Below are positions 8,238-19,215 of a stretch of DNA of 41,409 bases, piece by piece. The stretch is taken from the NCBI GenBank assembly GCA_023268805.1, contig JALRKT010000002.1, forward strand, positions 27,553-68,961. The letters are read 5' to 3'. Position 1 is the stretch's first letter, and each line of letters begins with the position of its first letter. The notes below the pieces were generated by a model that was not told where the DNA came from, did no database searches, and was given only the letters and a program-made list of their open reading frames with translations. The position numbers and the translations under genes are program-made. The DNA comes from Bacilli bacterium. Lineage in GTDB: Bacteria > Bacillota_I > Bacilli_A > RFN20 > CAG-826.

Positions 8238-11200
8238 ATGGTCGGTATTAATAAAATTTCAAAAATTCGTGTCAGTCTCGCCTCCCCCGAAGCCATTCGT
8301 GGCTGGTCCCATGGGGAAGTTTTAAAACCAGAAACGATCAACTACCGTAGTCAAAAGCCAGAAATGCAAGGACTTTTCTGCGAAAAGATTTTTGGTCCTA
8401 GCAAAGACTATGAATGCCACTGCGGTAAATACAAAAAACAACGTTATGTCGGTGTCGTTTGTGAAAAATGTGGTGTCGAAGTCATGACCAAAGATGCCCG
8501 TCGTGAACGCATGGGTCATATTGAACTTGCCACCCCGTGTGCGCATATTTGGTATGTCAAAGGGATTCCTTCACGGATTGCCTTAATTTTAGATATTAAT
8601 GCGAAACAACTTGAAGAACTCGTCTACTTAGTCGGTTCCACCCTCATTTGTTTAAATCCTGGGAACTCCTCGATTTTAAAATATCGTCAAGTCATTGATG
8701 AAAAAACAGGGCGTGTCGATTTTGTCTCGGTCATCAAAGAATTCCAAGGCAACTTAGAAGGTTATGAAGCGGCACGTGCCGAAGAACTTATTAGTAAACT
8801 CGAAAACCGTTCTGAACCCATCAACTTTGAAGTGATTACCAACTTCATTCGTAAACACATTGGTGCGGAATTTGGCGAAGGGGCCGAAGCCATCAAACGC
8901 CTTCTCAAAGAAGTGGATTTGGATCAAGAATTCAACCTCATTAATGAAGAACTCGTCGGGGCCACAAGCCAACGTCACGCGAAGTTACTCAAACGCTTAG
9001 AAATCATTGAAGCGTTACGTCAATCCAACAACCGTCCTGAATGGATGATCTTGGATGTTTTACCAGTCATCCCCCCGGATTTACGTCCGATGCTTCAACT
9101 CGATGGGGGCCGTTTTGCGACCTCCGATCTTAACGATCTTTACCGTCGTTTGATTGCCCGTAATCGTCGTTTAAAAAATCTCATTAACATGAATGCGCCA
9201 AGCACGATGTTACGCAACGAAAAGCGCATGCTTCAAGAAGCGGTCGATGCGCTCATCGATAACGGTCGTCGTGGCAAACCGGTGTTATCCTCCGGTGGTT
9301 CCGGTCGCGAACTCAAATCGCTCTCGAGTGCCTTAAAAGGGAAACAAGGGCGTTTTCGTCAAAACTTACTCGGTAAACGTGTTGACTATTCGGGTCGTTC
9401 CGTTATCGCCGTTGGTCCAGAACTTAAAATGTACCAATGTGGTTTACCCCGTGAAATGGCGATTCAATTACTCAAACCGTTTATTGCCTCCTTACTCATT
9501 GATCGAGGCTATGCGAACTCGCATAAGCAAGCGGAAAAGAAAGTGGATGCGTATGATGAAGTGGTCTTCGATATTCTTGAAGAAATCATTTCCTATCACC
9601 CCGTCTTACTCAACCGTGCCCCGACGCTTCACCGTTTAGGGATTCAAGCATTCCAACCGAAGCTCGTTGAAGGTCGTGCGATTCGTTTACATCCGCTCGT
9701 GTGTACCGCCTTTAACGCGGACTTTGACGGTGACCAAATGGCCGTTCACGTTCCGTTAAGTAAAGCGGCACAAGAAGAAGCGATCAATCTCATGCTTGCT
9801 TCCAACAACATCTTAGGTCCCAAAGATGGTTTACCGATTGCCACCCCGTCGCAAGACATGGTTATTGGTAACTTCTATCTCACGATGGAAAACACCAAAC
9901 AATGGTTCTTAAAGAAAGCTGAAAAAGCGGCTAAAGAAGGGCGGGAAATTACGGCAGAAATGTACCAACTTTGGGCTGCCAATGAAGGGAAAGTGTTCCG
10001 CGATGTTCAAGAAGTGCGTCTTGCATATCAAACCAAGCAAGTTCACTTACACACCCGTATCGCCTTACCGGGTGCGGCTCTCAAGAAAACAGGTTTTACA
10101 CCGGTGATGAATGAAGGTTACTTATTGACCACGGTCGGTAAAGTCTTCTTCAATAGCATTTTCCCGAATGATTTCCCGTACTTAAACAACAAAAATACGA
10201 CGAACTACAAAGTCGACTTAGACGAATACTTTGTTCCCAAAGGGACCAATATTCCTGAAGCGATTGCGAACCGTCCTTTACTGACGCCGTTTGGTTCTAA
10301 AGACTTATCGGCGATTATTAAAGAAGTGTTTGCCCGTTATGGCACGTCGCAAACCTCGGTCATTCTCGACAAGATGAAAGACCAAGGATTTGAATTTGCG
10401 ACCGTCTCCGGTTTAACCGTGGCCCTTTCCGATATCGTCAAACTCGATAACAAGAAAGACATCATCGCCGAAGGGGATCGCCGCGTCGATGAAATCACCG
10501 AACAATTCGAACAAGGGTTGCTCACCGATGAAGAACGTTATAACCTCGTCGTCCAAATTTGGAAAGAAGATGTGCAAAAGAAAATTGCCTCCTCGGTTAT
10601 GGATCTCATGGCCAACAAAAACGACAATCCGCTCAACATCATCTTTAACTCCGGTGCTCGTGGGAAAGCGTCCAACTTTAACCAGCTCATTGGTTATCGT
10701 GGCTTAATGTCCAAACCGAACGGAAAGTATATCGAATTACCGATTCGTTCCTCCTTCCGTGAAGGGTTATCGATTTCCGAATTCTTTATCGCCACCCACG
10801 GTGCGCGTAAGGTCGGTGCCGATACCGCGTTAAAAACAGCCGACTCAGGGTATTTAACCCGTAAACTCGTTGACGTCTCCCAAGATGTCATTATTCGTGA
10901 AGCGGACTGTGGTACCGACCATGGGACGAATGTCTACGATATTCGTGATACATCCCGTGATACGGTCATCACCCCGTTATTCAGTCGTTTAGTGGGACGT
11001 TTCCCGGTACGTGATGTCCTTGATCCCAAGACGGGCGAAGTCCTTGTTTCAAGCGACCGTCTCATGGATGAAAAAGATGCCAAACGCATCGTCGACGCTG
11101 GTGTCACGGATGTCGAAATCCGTTCTGTACTTGGCTGTGAAACCAAGGGTGGGATTTGCCAAAAATGTTATGGTCGTAACCTTGCGAACGGTCGCCTTGT

Positions 11201-12122
11201 CGACTTAGGGGAAGCGGTCGGAATCATGGCGGCTCAATCCATTGGGGAACCCGGAACCCAGTTAACCATGCGTACCTTCCACGAAGGGGGTGTTGCGGGT
11301 CGTAACATCACTGACGGGTTGCCGCGTGTTGGCGAAATCTTTGAATCGCGTCGTCCCAAAGGGGAAGCCGTCATTGCTTCCATTTCTGGGAAAGTGACAA
11401 ATGTCGAAGAAATTAACGGTCGTTACCAAGTCACGATTCAAAATGATCTGGATACGATGACCTATGATACGCCATTTGGGGCGCGTTTACGTGTCAAACT
11501 TGACCAAACTGTGGCCGCGGGTGCCAAAATTTCTGAAGGGGCGATTTATCCAAAAGATTTACTCAAATTTGCGGATATGAACGCCGTCCAAAAATACATT
11601 ATTAAAGAAGTCCAAAAAGTGTATCAATCCAACGGGGCTAGCATTGCCGATAAACACATCGAAGTCATTATTCGTCAAATGACGCGTAAGATTCTCATTA
11701 TCGATGGTGGTGATACCGATATGATCACCGGTTCAAAAGTGGATATTACCACCTTTACCGAAAAGAACGAAGTCGCCTTACTTTCCGGTAAGACACCCGC
11801 GGTCGGGGTTCCTCGCTTACTTGGAATCACGAAAGCCGCTTTGGAAACCGAATCCTTCCTCTCGGCGGCCAGCTTCCAAGAAACTACCAAAGTACTTACT
11901 GATGCCGCGATTCGTGGTAAAACCGATACCTTACACGGGTTGAAAGAAAACGTCATTACCGGAAAACTCATTCCTGCCGGACGCGGTTTACTCGATAAAG
12001 ATGTTCAATCCGAAAAAGTCGATGCTTTCTCGGTGGAAGAATCAATGCGTCGTATCAAAGCCAACTATCGTTCCAGCGATGAACAATGGATGGAAAAATT
12101 CGACGATTTCTTAGACGATTAA
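8238..12122 (+). CDS. rpoC: DNA-directed RNA polymerase subunit beta'
   Basis: 1294 residues from ATG 8238 ([10 protein letters not shown]). An in-frame ATG at 8232 is only one base from the AAGGAGGA site (8223-8230), so 8238 with an 8-base gap is preferred. The N-terminal zinc site CHCG...CEKCG, the catalytic magnesium motif NADFDGDQM (DNA about 9715-9741) and the second zinc site ([14 protein letters not shown] at about 11131-11166) are all present, as is the trigger-loop region [19 protein letters not shown]. The ribosome binding site overlaps the rpoB stop, so the pair is translationally coupled. The operon ends at the terminator at 12144-12171. Confidence 0.98.
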   Translation: MVGINKISKIRVSLASPEAIRGWSHGEVLKPETINYRSQKPEMQGLFCEKIFGPSKDYECHCGKYKKQRYVGVVCEKCGVEVMTKDARRERMGHIELATPCAHIWYVKGIPSRIALILDINAKQLEELVYLVGSTLICLNPGNSSILKYRQVIDEKTGRVDFVSVIKEFQGNLEGYEAARAEELISKLENRSEPINFEVITNFIRKHIGAEFGEGAEAIKRLLKEVDLDQEFNLINEELVGATSQRHAKLLKRLEIIEALRQSNNRPEWMILDVLPVIPPDLRPMLQLDGGRFATSDLNDLYRRLIARNRRLKNLINMNAPSTMLRNEKRMLQEAVDALIDNGRRGKPVLSSGGSGRELKSLSSALKGKQGRFRQNLLGKRVDYSGRSVIAVGPELKMYQCGLPREMAIQLLKPFIASLLIDRGYANSHKQAEKKVDAYDEVVFDILEEIISYHPVLLNRAPTLHRLGIQAFQPKLVEGRAIRLHPLVCTAFNADFDGDQMAVHVPLSKAAQEEAINLMLASNNILGPKDGLPIATPSQDMVIGNFYLTMENTKQWFLKKAEKAAKEGREITAEMYQLWAANEGKVFRDVQEVRLAYQTKQVHLHTRIALPGAALKKTGFTPVMNEGYLLTTVGKVFFNSIFPNDFPYLNNKNTTNYKVDLDEYFVPKGTNIPEAIANRPLLTPFGSKDLSAIIKEVFARYGTSQTSVILDKMKDQGFEFATVSGLTVALSDIVKLDNKKDIIAEGDRRVDEITEQFEQGLLTDEERYNLVVQIWKEDVQKKIASSVMDLMANKNDNPLNIIFNSGARGKASNFNQLIGYRGLMSKPNGKYIELPIRSSFREGLSISEFFIATHGARKVGADTALKTADSGYLTRKLVDVSQDVIIREADCGTDHGTNVYDIRDTSRDTVITPLFSRLVGRFPVRDVLDPKTGEVLVSSDRLMDEKDAKRIVDAGVTDVEIRSVLGCETKGGICQKCYGRNLANGRLVDLGEAVGIMAAQSIGEPGTQLTMRTFHEGGVAGRNITDGLPRVGEIFESRRPKGEAVIASISGKVTNVEEINGRYQVTIQNDLDTMTYDTPFGARLRVKLDQTVAAGAKISEGAIYPKDLLKFADMNAVQKYIIKEVQKVYQSNGASIADKHIEVIIRQMTRKILIIDGGDTDMITGSKVDITTFTEKNEVALLSGKTPAVGVPRLLGITKAALETESFLSAASFQETTKVLTDAAIRGKTDTLHGLKENVITGKLIPAGRGLLDKDVQSEKVDAFSVEESMRRIKANYRSSDEQWMEKFDDFLDD

Positions 12123-12143
12123 TTCGCGTATCCTATCATTAAG

Positions 12144-12171
12144 AAAAGAGGGTGACTTCACCCTCTTTTTT
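12144..12171 (+). terminator. Terminator after rpoC
   Basis: Stem AAAAGAGGGTGA (12144-12155) with TCACCCTCTTTT (12158-12169), followed by TT. A strong intrinsic terminator closing the rpl-rpoBC operon. Confidence 0.92.
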
Positions 12172-12183
12172 CATGGATAAATT

Positions 12184-12192
12184 TGCTACAAT
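12184..12192 (+). promoter_or_regulatory. Extended -10 promoter of the M6-like protease gene, leaderless
   Basis: TGCTACAAT is an extended -10 element (TGN plus TACAAT at 12187-12192). No good -35 is seen because that position is the terminator T-tract. The ATG at 12199 is six bases beyond the -10 box, where transcription would begin, and there is no ribosome binding site. The same nine bases recur at 19167-19175. Confidence 0.55.
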
Positions 12193-12198
12193 ACGATT

Positions 12199-13692
12199 AT
12201 GTTAAAGACCTTCTTACTCGGTATTAGTTTAGTAGGTGTCAGTGTGCTATCGACTGCGACCACCTCCACATTCACCCCTACTTCGTATGAACTCGGGTAT
12301 CGCGACATTCGCACGTATGAAGGGTATCGCACAGCGACACCTTCAATGGGCGAAGTGCCCGTGCTCGTGATTCCTATTTCGTTTTCAGATTATGCGTGTG
12401 ATGCATTAGAAAAAGGCTGTGAAGGCACCAAAGCAGATATTCACACCACGTTTTTTGGGCAAGAAGAAGAGCTTCGTTGGCATTCGGTGAGTAGTTTTTA
12501 TCACACCTCCAGTTATGGACAACTTTCCTTAACGGGCATGGTCACGGACTGGTATACTCCTGAGATTACGGCCGTCTCGTTATCCAATCAATCGGGATTA
12601 TTGAATAGTCGCATTACCAATCCTGCGATTCAATGGTTTAAAGAAACGTATCAAACCACCGGCGCAGAATTTGATACCGATGGTGATGGGTATTTGGACG
12701 CGGTTTATTTTGTCTATTCCGTTGATTTTGATCCTAAGGATGAGGCGTTTGGAACACAGAAGGATGTTTTCTGGGCCTTTGTTTCTTATATTGGGGGTCT
12801 TGCTAATCCAAGTAATCCTTCGATGTTTCATTATGGATGGTCAAGTTATCAATTTATGTATAACGATGGGGTAATTGAGCGTAGTGAAAATGGCAAGTTC
12901 CTTTTTGATGAAGACAATGATCCCTTATTTGAACCGTATCGTGATCAAAATGGGGAACTGGAGGTCAACGCCCATGTCTTTATTCATGAATTTGGTCATC
13001 TCTTCGGTTTAGAAGATTATTACTCCTATGATCGAAGTCTCGGCGATTGGGGACCGCTTGGAGGATTGGATATGATGGATTTTAATGTGGGTGATCATAA
13101 CCCCTTTTCCAAAAGCATCTTAGGGTGGACCTTTCCCACAGTAGTCACCGGTACCACCACCTTGACCTTATCGGCTTTTCAAGATTCGGGTGAATTTTTG
13201 TTATTAACACCGGAATATGAACATACGTTATTGGATGAATATCTTTTGGTAGAATTGTATACCCCGACCGGGTTGCATCAAAAAGATGCGACCGAACCGT
13301 ATGCGGGTCGTTATCCTCGTCAATTCACCGAAACGGGGGTAAAGATTTACCATATCGATGCGCGTGTCGGCGAATATTTATTGCAAGAAGGACGCTGGCA
13401 ATTTACCCGCTATGTTACCGAAGCCCCTCAACGTAGTAATACGCGTTATGATATTGCCCATGCCAATACCGCCTCGCGGAGCCTGAATCCTAATTTCAAG
13501 TTGATCCATCTTTTAGAGTCATCCGGTAAAAACACGTTTATCAATGGGGGATTTGCCACGAATGCTACTCTTTTCCAACCAGGAGATCAGTTAGACAATT
13601 ACCGTTTGAATGAAGATATTTTATTGGGTTATCGTCTTGAGGTGATAGCTTTACAAAATAATACAGTGACCTTAGCGATTACGAAGGTGTAA
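12199..13692 (+). CDS. Secreted M6-like (immune inhibitor A family) zinc metalloprotease
   Basis: 497 residues with an N-terminal signal peptide (about 1-20, no lipobox) and a metzincin-like zinc motif [11 protein letters not shown] (263-273, HExxHxxGxxD), followed by LDMMDFN near 289-295 as a possible Met-turn. [12 protein letters not shown] (158-169) resembles the calcium-binding segment before the catalytic domain of M6 peptidases. It would act outside the cell on proteins; the substrate is unknown. The C-terminal part (about 320-497) is beta-rich without a recognised binding module or transmembrane anchor. It sits as a single gene between the rpoC terminator and the rpsL promoter, where Firmicutes usually carry a small L7Ae-type gene. 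It has its own extended -10 promoter with an apparent leaderless start. Confidence 0.8.
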   Translation: MLKTFLLGISLVGVSVLSTATTSTFTPTSYELGYRDIRTYEGYRTATPSMGEVPVLVIPISFSDYACDALEKGCEGTKADIHTTFFGQEEELRWHSVSSFYHTSSYGQLSLTGMVTDWYTPEITAVSLSNQSGLLNSRITNPAIQWFKETYQTTGAEFDTDGDGYLDAVYFVYSVDFDPKDEAFGTQKDVFWAFVSYIGGLANPSNPSMFHYGWSSYQFMYNDGVIERSENGKFLFDEDNDPLFEPYRDQNGELEVNAHVFIHEFGHLFGLEDYYSYDRSLGDWGPLGGLDMMDFNVGDHNPFSKSILGWTFPTVVTGTTTLTLSAFQDSGEFLLLTPEYEHTLLDEYLLVELYTPTGLHQKDATEPYAGRYPRQFTETGVKIYHIDARVGEYLLQEGRWQFTRYVTEAPQRSNTRYDIAHANTASRSLNPNFKLIHLLESSGKNTFINGGFATNATLFQPGDQLDNYRLNEDILLGYRLEVIALQNNTVTLAITKV

Positions 13693-13698
13693 TTTTAC

Positions 13699-13727
13699 TT
13701 GCATTTTTAAGGACCCTTCCTTATAAT
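13699..13727 (+). promoter_or_regulatory. str operon (rpsL) promoter
   Basis: TTGCAT (13699-13704), 17-base spacer, TATAAT (13722-13727). Transcription should start near 13734, leaving a leader of about 90 nt before rpsL. Confidence 0.78.
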
Positions 13728-13745
13728 CGTAAGCGTGTCGACTCG

Positions 13746-13810
13746 AAGCCCAAAAAAGGGCTTTTAAAAATGGTCACCATTATACACCCGGTATTGTGTA
13801 TCAATACGGG
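13746..13810 (+). promoter_or_regulatory. Structured rpsL mRNA leader with two hairpins
   Basis: Hairpin 1 is AAGCCC (13746-13751) with GGGCTT (13758-13763), followed by TT. Hairpin 2 pairs GTATTG with CAATAC and extends through CCC/GGG with one bulged G (about 13787-13810). It ends directly before the AAAAGGAG ribosome binding site at 13811-13818, so it could control access to it. No match to a known leader family recognised. Confidence 0.45.
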
Positions 13811-13823
13811 AAAAGGAGAATCT

Positions 13824-14252
13824 ATGCCAACGATTAGTCAACTCGTTCGTAAAGGCCGTCAAAACCCGGTCTACAAATCCAAGTCTCCCGCATTAGGGAA
13901 ACGTTGGAATTCACTTGCCAAACGCAGTTTGGATCAAGCCTCTGCGCAAAAGCGAGGTGTTTGCACCCGTGTGGGTACGATGACGCCGAAAAAACCAAAC
14001 TCCGCGCTTCGTAAGTATGCCCGTGTCCGTTTATCCAACGGATTTGAAGTCACCGCCTACATCGGGGGTGAAGGTCACAACTTACAAGAACACAGTACGG
14101 TCCTCATCCGTGGTGGACGTGTCCCGGATTTACCAGGGGTTCGTTACCACATCGTCCGTGGGACACTCGATACCGCTGGGATTGAAAAACGTCGTCAAGG
14201 CCGCAGTCTTTATGGAACGAAACGTCCTAAAAAAGCTGCGAAAGCCGGATAA
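13824..14252 (+). CDS. rpsL: Small ribosomal subunit protein uS12
   Basis: 142 residues from ATG 13824 ([11 protein letters not shown]), chosen because AAAAGGAG at 13811-13818 precedes it; the frame is open upstream from 13770 but without a ribosome binding site. S12 lines the decoding centre. The [12 protein letters not shown] motif keeps the lysine equivalent to E. coli Lys43. The second conserved loop, usually [13 protein letters not shown], reads [13 protein letters not shown]: the lysine equivalent to E. coli Lys88 is Pro (codon CCG, 14124-14126, residue 101). Substitutions at that lysine are a classic cause of streptomycin resistance, so the natural proline is noteworthy. First gene of rpsL-rpsG-fusA. 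Confidence 0.96.
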   Translation: MPTISQLVRKGRQNPVYKSKSPALGKRWNSLAKRSLDQASAQKRGVCTRVGTMTPKKPNSALRKYARVRLSNGFEVTAYIGGEGHNLQEHSTVLIRGGRVPDLPGVRYHIVRGTLDTAGIEKRRQGRSLYGTKRPKKAAKAG

Positions 14253-14270
14253 GAATAGGAGAAATAGTAT

Positions 14271-14741
14271 ATGCCACGCAAAGGAAGTGTTGCTAAACGT
14301 GACGTCTTACCCGATCCAATTTACAATTCCAAATTGGTCACACGTTTAATTAACAAAATTATGATTGATGGGAAACGTGGAATTGCCCAAAACATCTTGT
14401 ATCAAGCGTTTAAAAAAATTGAAGAAAAGTCAGGGAAACCTGCGATGGATGTCTTCGCGACCGCGATGGACAACATCATGCCAGAAGTCGAATTAAAAGC
14501 CCGCCGTGTGGGTGCAAGTAACTACCAAGTTCCCATCGAAGTCACCGGGGCGCGTAAAACAACCTTAGGATTACGTTGGTTAGTGTCCTATGCCCGTTTA
14601 CGCAATGAAAAAACCATGGAAGACAAATTAGCGAATGAAATCATTGATGCCGCGAATAATTCGGGTGCATCCGTGAAGAAACGTGAAGATACGGTGAAAA
14701 TGGCCGAAGCGAATAAAGCTTACGCCCATTACCGCTGGTAA
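14271..14741 (+). CDS. rpsG: Small ribosomal subunit protein uS7
   Basis: 156 residues, the standard length. S7 nucleates assembly of the 30S head and contacts tRNA at the E site. It begins [20 protein letters not shown], and the GGANYQVP-type loop appears as [11 protein letters not shown] (about 83-93) with the conserved WLVSYARLR after it. ATG 14271 follows AGGAGAAATAG. It lies 18 bases after rpsL and 12 before fusA, so it is the middle gene of the str operon. Confidence 0.96.
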   Translation: MPRKGSVAKRDVLPDPIYNSKLVTRLINKIMIDGKRGIAQNILYQAFKKIEEKSGKPAMDVFATAMDNIMPEVELKARRVGASNYQVPIEVTGARKTTLGLRWLVSYARLRNEKTMEDKLANEIIDAANNSGASVKKREDTVKMAEANKAYAHYRW

Positions 14742-14753
14742 AAAGGAGATCGC

Positions 14754-16838
14754 ATGTCAGAACGTAAATACGACTTTGACCATACCCGTAATATCGGGAT
14801 TATGGCGCATATTGACGCAGGTAAAACGACGACCACCGAACGTATTCTTTACTACACCGGTAAAATTCATAAAATTGGGGAAGTCCACGAAGGGGCTGCC
14901 ACCATGGACTGGATGGTCCAAGAACAAGAACGTGGGATCACGATTACCTCAGCGGCAACCACCGCTTTTTGGAAGGGTTACCGCATTAACGTTATCGACA
15001 CCCCAGGACACGTTGACTTTACGGTTGAAGTGGAACGTTCCTTACGTGTTTTAGATGGTGCTGTGACCGTTTTAGATGGTAAAAACGGGGTTGAACCACA
15101 AACCGAAACCGTCTGGCGTCAAGGAACCAAATACCGTGTTCCACGCATTGTCTTTGCCAATAAAATGGACGCAATCGGGGCGGACTTCGATATGTGTATC
15201 GAAACGCTTCATTCCCGCTTAGCGGCGAATGCCGAAGCCGTGCAATATCCGATCGGGATGGAATCCAACTTTAAAGGCATCATCGATGTCATTAAACAAA
15301 TTGCGTATACCTATTCCGATAATCGGGATGAAGCTCCCATTCCAGGAGAAATCCCTGCTGAATTAAAAGAAAAAGCCGCGCAACTCAAACAACGTCTTCT
15401 CGAAGCGATTGCCGCCTTTGATGATGACTTCATGATCAAAGTTCTCGATGGCCAACCGGTGACCGAAGAAGAAATTAAAGCCGTCATCCGTAAGGGTGTT
15501 TTAAAAGGCGAATTCTTCCCTGTCCTCTGTGGATCGGCCTATAAAAATAAAGGGGTCCAATTACTCCTTGATGCGGTTATTGACTACTTACCAAGCCCCA
15601 CCGACATTGAACATGCTGAAGGGACTTTAAATGACGGAACGAAAGAAGAAGTCATTCCTGATGATTCTAAGCCCGTTGCCGCTTTAGCCTTTAAAATCGC
15701 TACCGACCCATTCATTGGTCGTTTAGCGTATGTCCGTGTTTATACAGGAACCTTAAAGTCCGGTTCGTATCTCATTAACACCACCAAAGGGGTGAAAGAA
15801 CGTATCGGTCGTGTCGTCTTAATGCATGCGAACCACCGTGAAGAAGTCGATGAACTCCATGCGGGGGACATCGGTGCGGTTGTTGGTTTAAAGAACACGA
15901 CGACTGGGGATACCTTGTGTGACGAAAAGCATGAAATTTTATTAGAAAAAATGGAATTCCCTGCGCCGGTTATCGAACAAGCGGTGGAACCCAAAACCAA
16001 AGGTGATCAAGAAAAGATGTCGGTTTCGTTAATGAAACTGGCTGAAGAAGATCCGACCTTCCGTGTTTCTACGAACTCGGAAACTGGCCAAACGATTATC
16101 GCGGGTGTGGGTGAACTTCACCTTGATATTATTGTGGACCGTTTACGTCGCGAATTTGGTGTCAACGTTAACGTTGGAGCACCGCAAGTGGGTTATCGTG
16201 AAACGATTAAAGGTCAAGCCGAATGTGAAGGGAAATATATCAAACAATCCGGGGGTCGTGGTCAATACGGTCACGTCTGGATTAAGTTTGAACCGAACCC
16301 AGGCAAAGGCTTTGAATTCGTGGATGCGGTCGTCGGGGGTTCTGTCCCACGCGAATACATTAAACCGACCATGGAAGGTTTAAAAGATGCGCTTGAACGT
16401 GGAGTCGTTGCAGGGTATCCTGTCATCGATGTCAAAGCCACATTATTTGATGGCTCGTCCCACGATGTCGACTCTTCCGAAGGTGCCTACCGCATCGCGG
16501 CCAGTATGGCCTTACGTGAAGCGGCGAAAAAATGTGCGCCAGTGATTCTTGAACCGATCATGAAAATTGAAGTGACCGTTCCAGAACAATACTACGGGGA
16601 CGTGGTTGGCGATATTGCCCGTCGTCGTGGCCAAATGACAGGGGATTCCCAACGTGGAAACGCCAAAGTCGTTGAAGCCGATGTCCCATTAGCAGAAATG
16701 TTTGGTTACGTCACCGACTTACGTTCGTTTACGCAAGGTCGTGGTAACTACACGATGCAATTCTCGCATTATGGTGAAACCCCACGCTTTGTCGCGGATG
16801 AAATCATCAAAAAAGCGGGCGTTAAAGCCGACTCGTAA
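14754..16838 (+). CDS. fusA: Elongation factor G
   Basis: 694 residues, the canonical EF-G length. A GTPase that moves tRNA and mRNA through the ribosome after peptide transfer. G1 AHIDAGKTT (18-26), G2 region [11 protein letters not shown]3 DTPGHVDF (about 82-89) and G4 NKMD (about 136-139) are all present, and domain IV carries [12 protein letters not shown] 14754 follows AAAAGGAG. Last gene of the rpsL-rpsG-fusA unit; tuf follows after 87 bases with its own promoter. No clear terminator was seen between them, so read-through is possible. Confidence 0.97.
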   Translation: MSERKYDFDHTRNIGIMAHIDAGKTTTTERILYYTGKIHKIGEVHEGAATMDWMVQEQERGITITSAATTAFWKGYRINVIDTPGHVDFTVEVERSLRVLDGAVTVLDGKNGVEPQTETVWRQGTKYRVPRIVFANKMDAIGADFDMCIETLHSRLAANAEAVQYPIGMESNFKGIIDVIKQIAYTYSDNRDEAPIPGEIPAELKEKAAQLKQRLLEAIAAFDDDFMIKVLDGQPVTEEEIKAVIRKGVLKGEFFPVLCGSAYKNKGVQLLLDAVIDYLPSPTDIEHAEGTLNDGTKEEVIPDDSKPVAALAFKIATDPFIGRLAYVRVYTGTLKSGSYLINTTKGVKERIGRVVLMHANHREEVDELHAGDIGAVVGLKNTTTGDTLCDEKHEILLEKMEFPAPVIEQAVEPKTKGDQEKMSVSLMKLAEEDPTFRVSTNSETGQTIIAGVGELHLDIIVDRLRREFGVNVNVGAPQVGYRETIKGQAECEGKYIKQSGGRGQYGHVWIKFEPNPGKGFEFVDAVVGGSVPREYIKPTMEGLKDALERGVVAGYPVIDVKATLFDGSSHDVDSSEGAYRIAASMALREAAKKCAPVILEPIMKIEVTVPEQYYGDVVGDIARRRGQMTGDSQRGNAKVVEADVPLAEMFGYVTDLRSFTQGRGNYTMQFSHYGETPRFVADEIIKKAGVKADS

Positions 16839-16852
16839 GTAATGAATAATCG

Positions 16853-16881
16853 TTGATTTTCATTTACACTTACGCTAATAT
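16853..16881 (+). promoter_or_regulatory. tuf promoter
   Basis: TTGATT (16853-16858), 17-base spacer, TAATAT (16876-16881), inside the fusA-tuf gap. A second weaker -10 candidate, TATGAT, overlaps just downstream. The AAAAGGAG ribosome binding site of tuf follows. Confidence 0.55.
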
Positions 16882-16925
16882 ATGATAGTTAAACCATAAA
16901 AGGTAAAACATAAAAGGAGAAATTT

Positions 16926-18110
16926 ATGGCAAAAGAAAAGTTTGATCGTAGTAAAGTACACGTTAACATCGGTACAATTGGTCACGTCGACCATGGTAAG
17001 ACTACGCTTACCGCTGCTATTACCACCGTCTTAGCAAAGTCGGGTGGTGCACAAGCACGCAAATATGACGAAATCGACGCAGCCCCAGAAGAAAAAGCTC
17101 GTGGGATCACGATTAACACATCGCATATTGAATATGCAACGGCCAATCGCCACTATGCTCACGTCGACTGCCCAGGACACGCTGACTATGTCAAAAACAT
17201 GATCACCGGTGCTGCACAAATGGACGGTGCCATCTTGGTCGTTGCTGCTAACGACGGTGTTATGGCCCAAACCAAAGAACACATCCTTCTTGCCCGTCAA
17301 GTCGGAGTTCCCTTCATCGTTGTCTTCTTAAACAAAGTTGACCTTGTCGATGATGCTGAACTTGTGGACCTCGTCGAAATGGACGTGCGTGATACCTTAA
17401 GCAAATACGGCTTCCCAGGGGATGACTTACCGGTTATCCGTGGTTCGGCTGTCAAAGCGCTTAACGGCGACGCTGCTGAACAAGAAAACATTCTCAAACT
17501 CATGGCCGCGGTGGACAGCTATGTTCCTAACCCAACCCGTGAAACCGATAAGCCTGTGCTAATTCCAGTCGAAGACGTCCTTACCATTACCGGTCGTGGT
17601 ACCGTTGTGACGGGCCGTGTCGAACGTGGTACGTTAAAACTCAACGATGAAGTTGAAATCGTCGGGATCCGTGATACGCAAAAATCCGTTGTTACCGGGA
17701 TCGAAATGTTCCGTAAACTTCTTGATGAAGCGCAAGCAGGGGATAACGTCGGGGTTCTTCTCCGTGGGGTTGTCCGTGAACAAGTCGAACGTGGTCAAGT
17801 CTTAGCCAAACCTGGTTCGGTTACGCCTCACACCAAGTTCTCTGCGACTGCCTATATCTTAACCAAAGAAGAAGGTGGCCGTCATACCTCGTTCTTATCC
17901 AACTATCGTCCTCAATTCTACTTCCGTACGACAGACATCACCGGTGTCATCGAATTACCAGCGGATGTGAAGATGGTTATGCCAGGTGATAACGTCACGT
18001 TTAATGTTGAACTTATCCACCCTGTCGCCATTGAAAAAGGAACGAAGTTCTCGATTCGTGAAGGTGGTCGTACCGTCGGTGCGGGTACCGTCAACGAAAT
18101 CATTAAATAA
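16926..18110 (+). CDS. tuf: Elongation factor Tu
   Basis: 394 residues, the canonical EF-Tu length. It carries aminoacyl-tRNA to the ribosome in GTP form. GTPase motifs: GHVDHGKTT (19-27), [21 protein letters not shown] (about 81-89) and NKVD (about 136-139). Domains 2 and 3 are complete and the protein ends in [13 protein letters not shown] 16926 follows AAAAGGAGAAATTT. The codons are enriched in GGT/CGT/GAA/ATC types, as expected for a highly expressed gene. Terminated by the hairpin at 18131-18158. Confidence 0.98.
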   Translation: MAKEKFDRSKVHVNIGTIGHVDHGKTTLTAAITTVLAKSGGAQARKYDEIDAAPEEKARGITINTSHIEYATANRHYAHVDCPGHADYVKNMITGAAQMDGAILVVAANDGVMAQTKEHILLARQVGVPFIVVFLNKVDLVDDAELVDLVEMDVRDTLSKYGFPGDDLPVIRGSAVKALNGDAAEQENILKLMAAVDSYVPNPTRETDKPVLIPVEDVLTITGRGTVVTGRVERGTLKLNDEVEIVGIRDTQKSVVTGIEMFRKLLDEAQAGDNVGVLLRGVVREQVERGQVLAKPGSVTPHTKFSATAYILTKEEGGRHTSFLSNYRPQFYFRTTDITGVIELPADVKMVMPGDNVTFNVELIHPVAIEKGTKFSIREGGRTVGAGTVNEIIK

Positions 18111-18130
18111 GTTTCGTAAATCAAAAATTA

Positions 18131-18158
18131 AAAGACCGATTCGTCGGTCTTTTTTTTT
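18131..18158 (+). terminator. Terminator after tuf
   Basis: AAAGACCGA (18131-18139), TTCG loop, TCGGTCTTT (18144-18152), then a run of T to 18158. Confidence 0.93.
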
Positions 18159-18159
18159 A

Positions 18160-18188
18160 TTGAATAATCGGTCATAAATCGCGATAAT
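18160..18188 (+). promoter_or_regulatory. Promoter of RDD gene, leaderless
   Basis: TTGAAT (18160-18165), 17-base spacer, GATAAT (18183-18188). The ATG at 18195 is six bases further, at the expected transcription start, and no ribosome binding site is present. Confidence 0.65.
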
Positions 18189-18194
18189 AAAACT

Positions 18195-19127
18195 ATGGAA
18201 CAAAATCAATTCGCCGTGAATGGCAACTTACTCAAACGCTCGGGAGCTGCAATCCTCGATTTTATCGTTTTTACGCTCGTTAGCCTCTTTCTTATTTCCA
18301 GTGCCATTGGCCCTTTTTATGATAGTCAATATGATACATCCTCGCTTTCAGAGCAATTTACCACGTATCAAACCGCAAGCTATTTATATGCCGAGGATGA
18401 ATCCTCAGGTCAAGTTCTCTTTGTAGCCAATGAAGCGATACCGGATGCGATTTATCAATACTATTCTGAATTCAAAAATGGCAAAGTGTATTTAGAAGAA
18501 ACCGAACCGTTTGTTTTTTCCAATGAATGGTATAACGAAACGATTTTAAAGATCAACGAAGAAGGAACGTTCTTTGAACTTGTGGAAGGTGACACCTCCG
18601 TTCGCGCTGTCGAACGCAGTAATCTTACGGAAGAAGAACAAGGACTTATTGCTACATTTTATACCAATGCCTTCAATGATGCCCTTGCGGATTTAGCGAC
18701 CTATGAACCGTATGTAACGTTAGCCCAACAAATTAATCAATTCTTTTTAGAAATTCTTGCGATCGCTGCATCCATCAGCGTCCTTATTTTTTATTTCTTA
18801 GTACCGTTACTTTTAAAAGAAGGACGTACCCTTGGAAAACTTGCTCTGGGCTTAAGTGTGGTCAATAAAGATGGTTATTACTTAGCCTGGTGGCAACACT
18901 TGCTTCGTTTTATGGCCTTTACCGCCACACTCGTCCTGGGTATTTATACGATTCTTGGTTCCATTCTTATTTCTTATACATTTATGATTTTTACCAAAAA
19001 TTATCGTTCCTTACATGACTTTGTTGCGATGACCCGAGTGGTGGATCGTAAACAATCGCTCCTCTTCCATCGGGAAGAACAATTAATAGATTACAAAGCA
19101 AGTTTAGACACTTCGAACCCATCCTAA
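18195..19127 (+). CDS. RDD-family membrane protein with large external insertion
   Basis: 310 residues. The first RDD helix contains LLKRSGAAILDFIVFTLV (about 13-30), with the family Arg and Asp. The later part has LLLKEGRTLGKLALGLSVV (about 209-227), and RSLHDFVAMTRVV (about 272-284) supplies the last Asp. Between helix 1 (about 20-40) and helix 2 (about 188-209) lies a segment of roughly 145 acidic, Tyr-rich residues, far longer than usual, that would face outside. RDD proteins are linked to ion or metabolite transport in some cases, but the function here is unknown. It is a single gene after the tuf terminator with a leaderless-type promoter. Confidence 0.75.
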   Translation: MEQNQFAVNGNLLKRSGAAILDFIVFTLVSLFLISSAIGPFYDSQYDTSSLSEQFTTYQTASYLYAEDESSGQVLFVANEAIPDAIYQYYSEFKNGKVYLEETEPFVFSNEWYNETILKINEEGTFFELVEGDTSVRAVERSNLTEEEQGLIATFYTNAFNDALADLATYEPYVTLAQQINQFFLEILAIAASISVLIFYFLVPLLLKEGRTLGKLALGLSVVNKDGYYLAWWQHLLRFMAFTATLVLGIYTILGSILISYTFMIFTKNYRSLHDFVAMTRVVDRKQSLLFHREEQLIDYKASLDTSNPS

Positions 19128-19166
19128 TTTTTCTTGGGGTCGTTGGGTATGAAATCGTGGAAGTAA

Positions 19167-19175
19167 TGCTACAAT
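19167..19175 (+). promoter_or_regulatory. Extended -10 promoter of ABC importer operon
   Basis: TGCTACAAT (TACAAT at 19170-19175) with no convincing -35. It is identical over nine bases to the M6 protease promoter. The ATPase gene begins at 19216 after a strong GAGGAGG site. Confidence 0.5.
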
Positions 19176-19215
19176 GAAATGTTGCCGAATAAGGCATGTT
19201 TAGAGGAGGCCGTTC

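Noticed and set aside
13770-13823. Longer rpsL start
   Set aside because: The extra 18 residues would come from the leader hairpins; ATG 13824 has the ribosome binding site and matches the family N-terminus.
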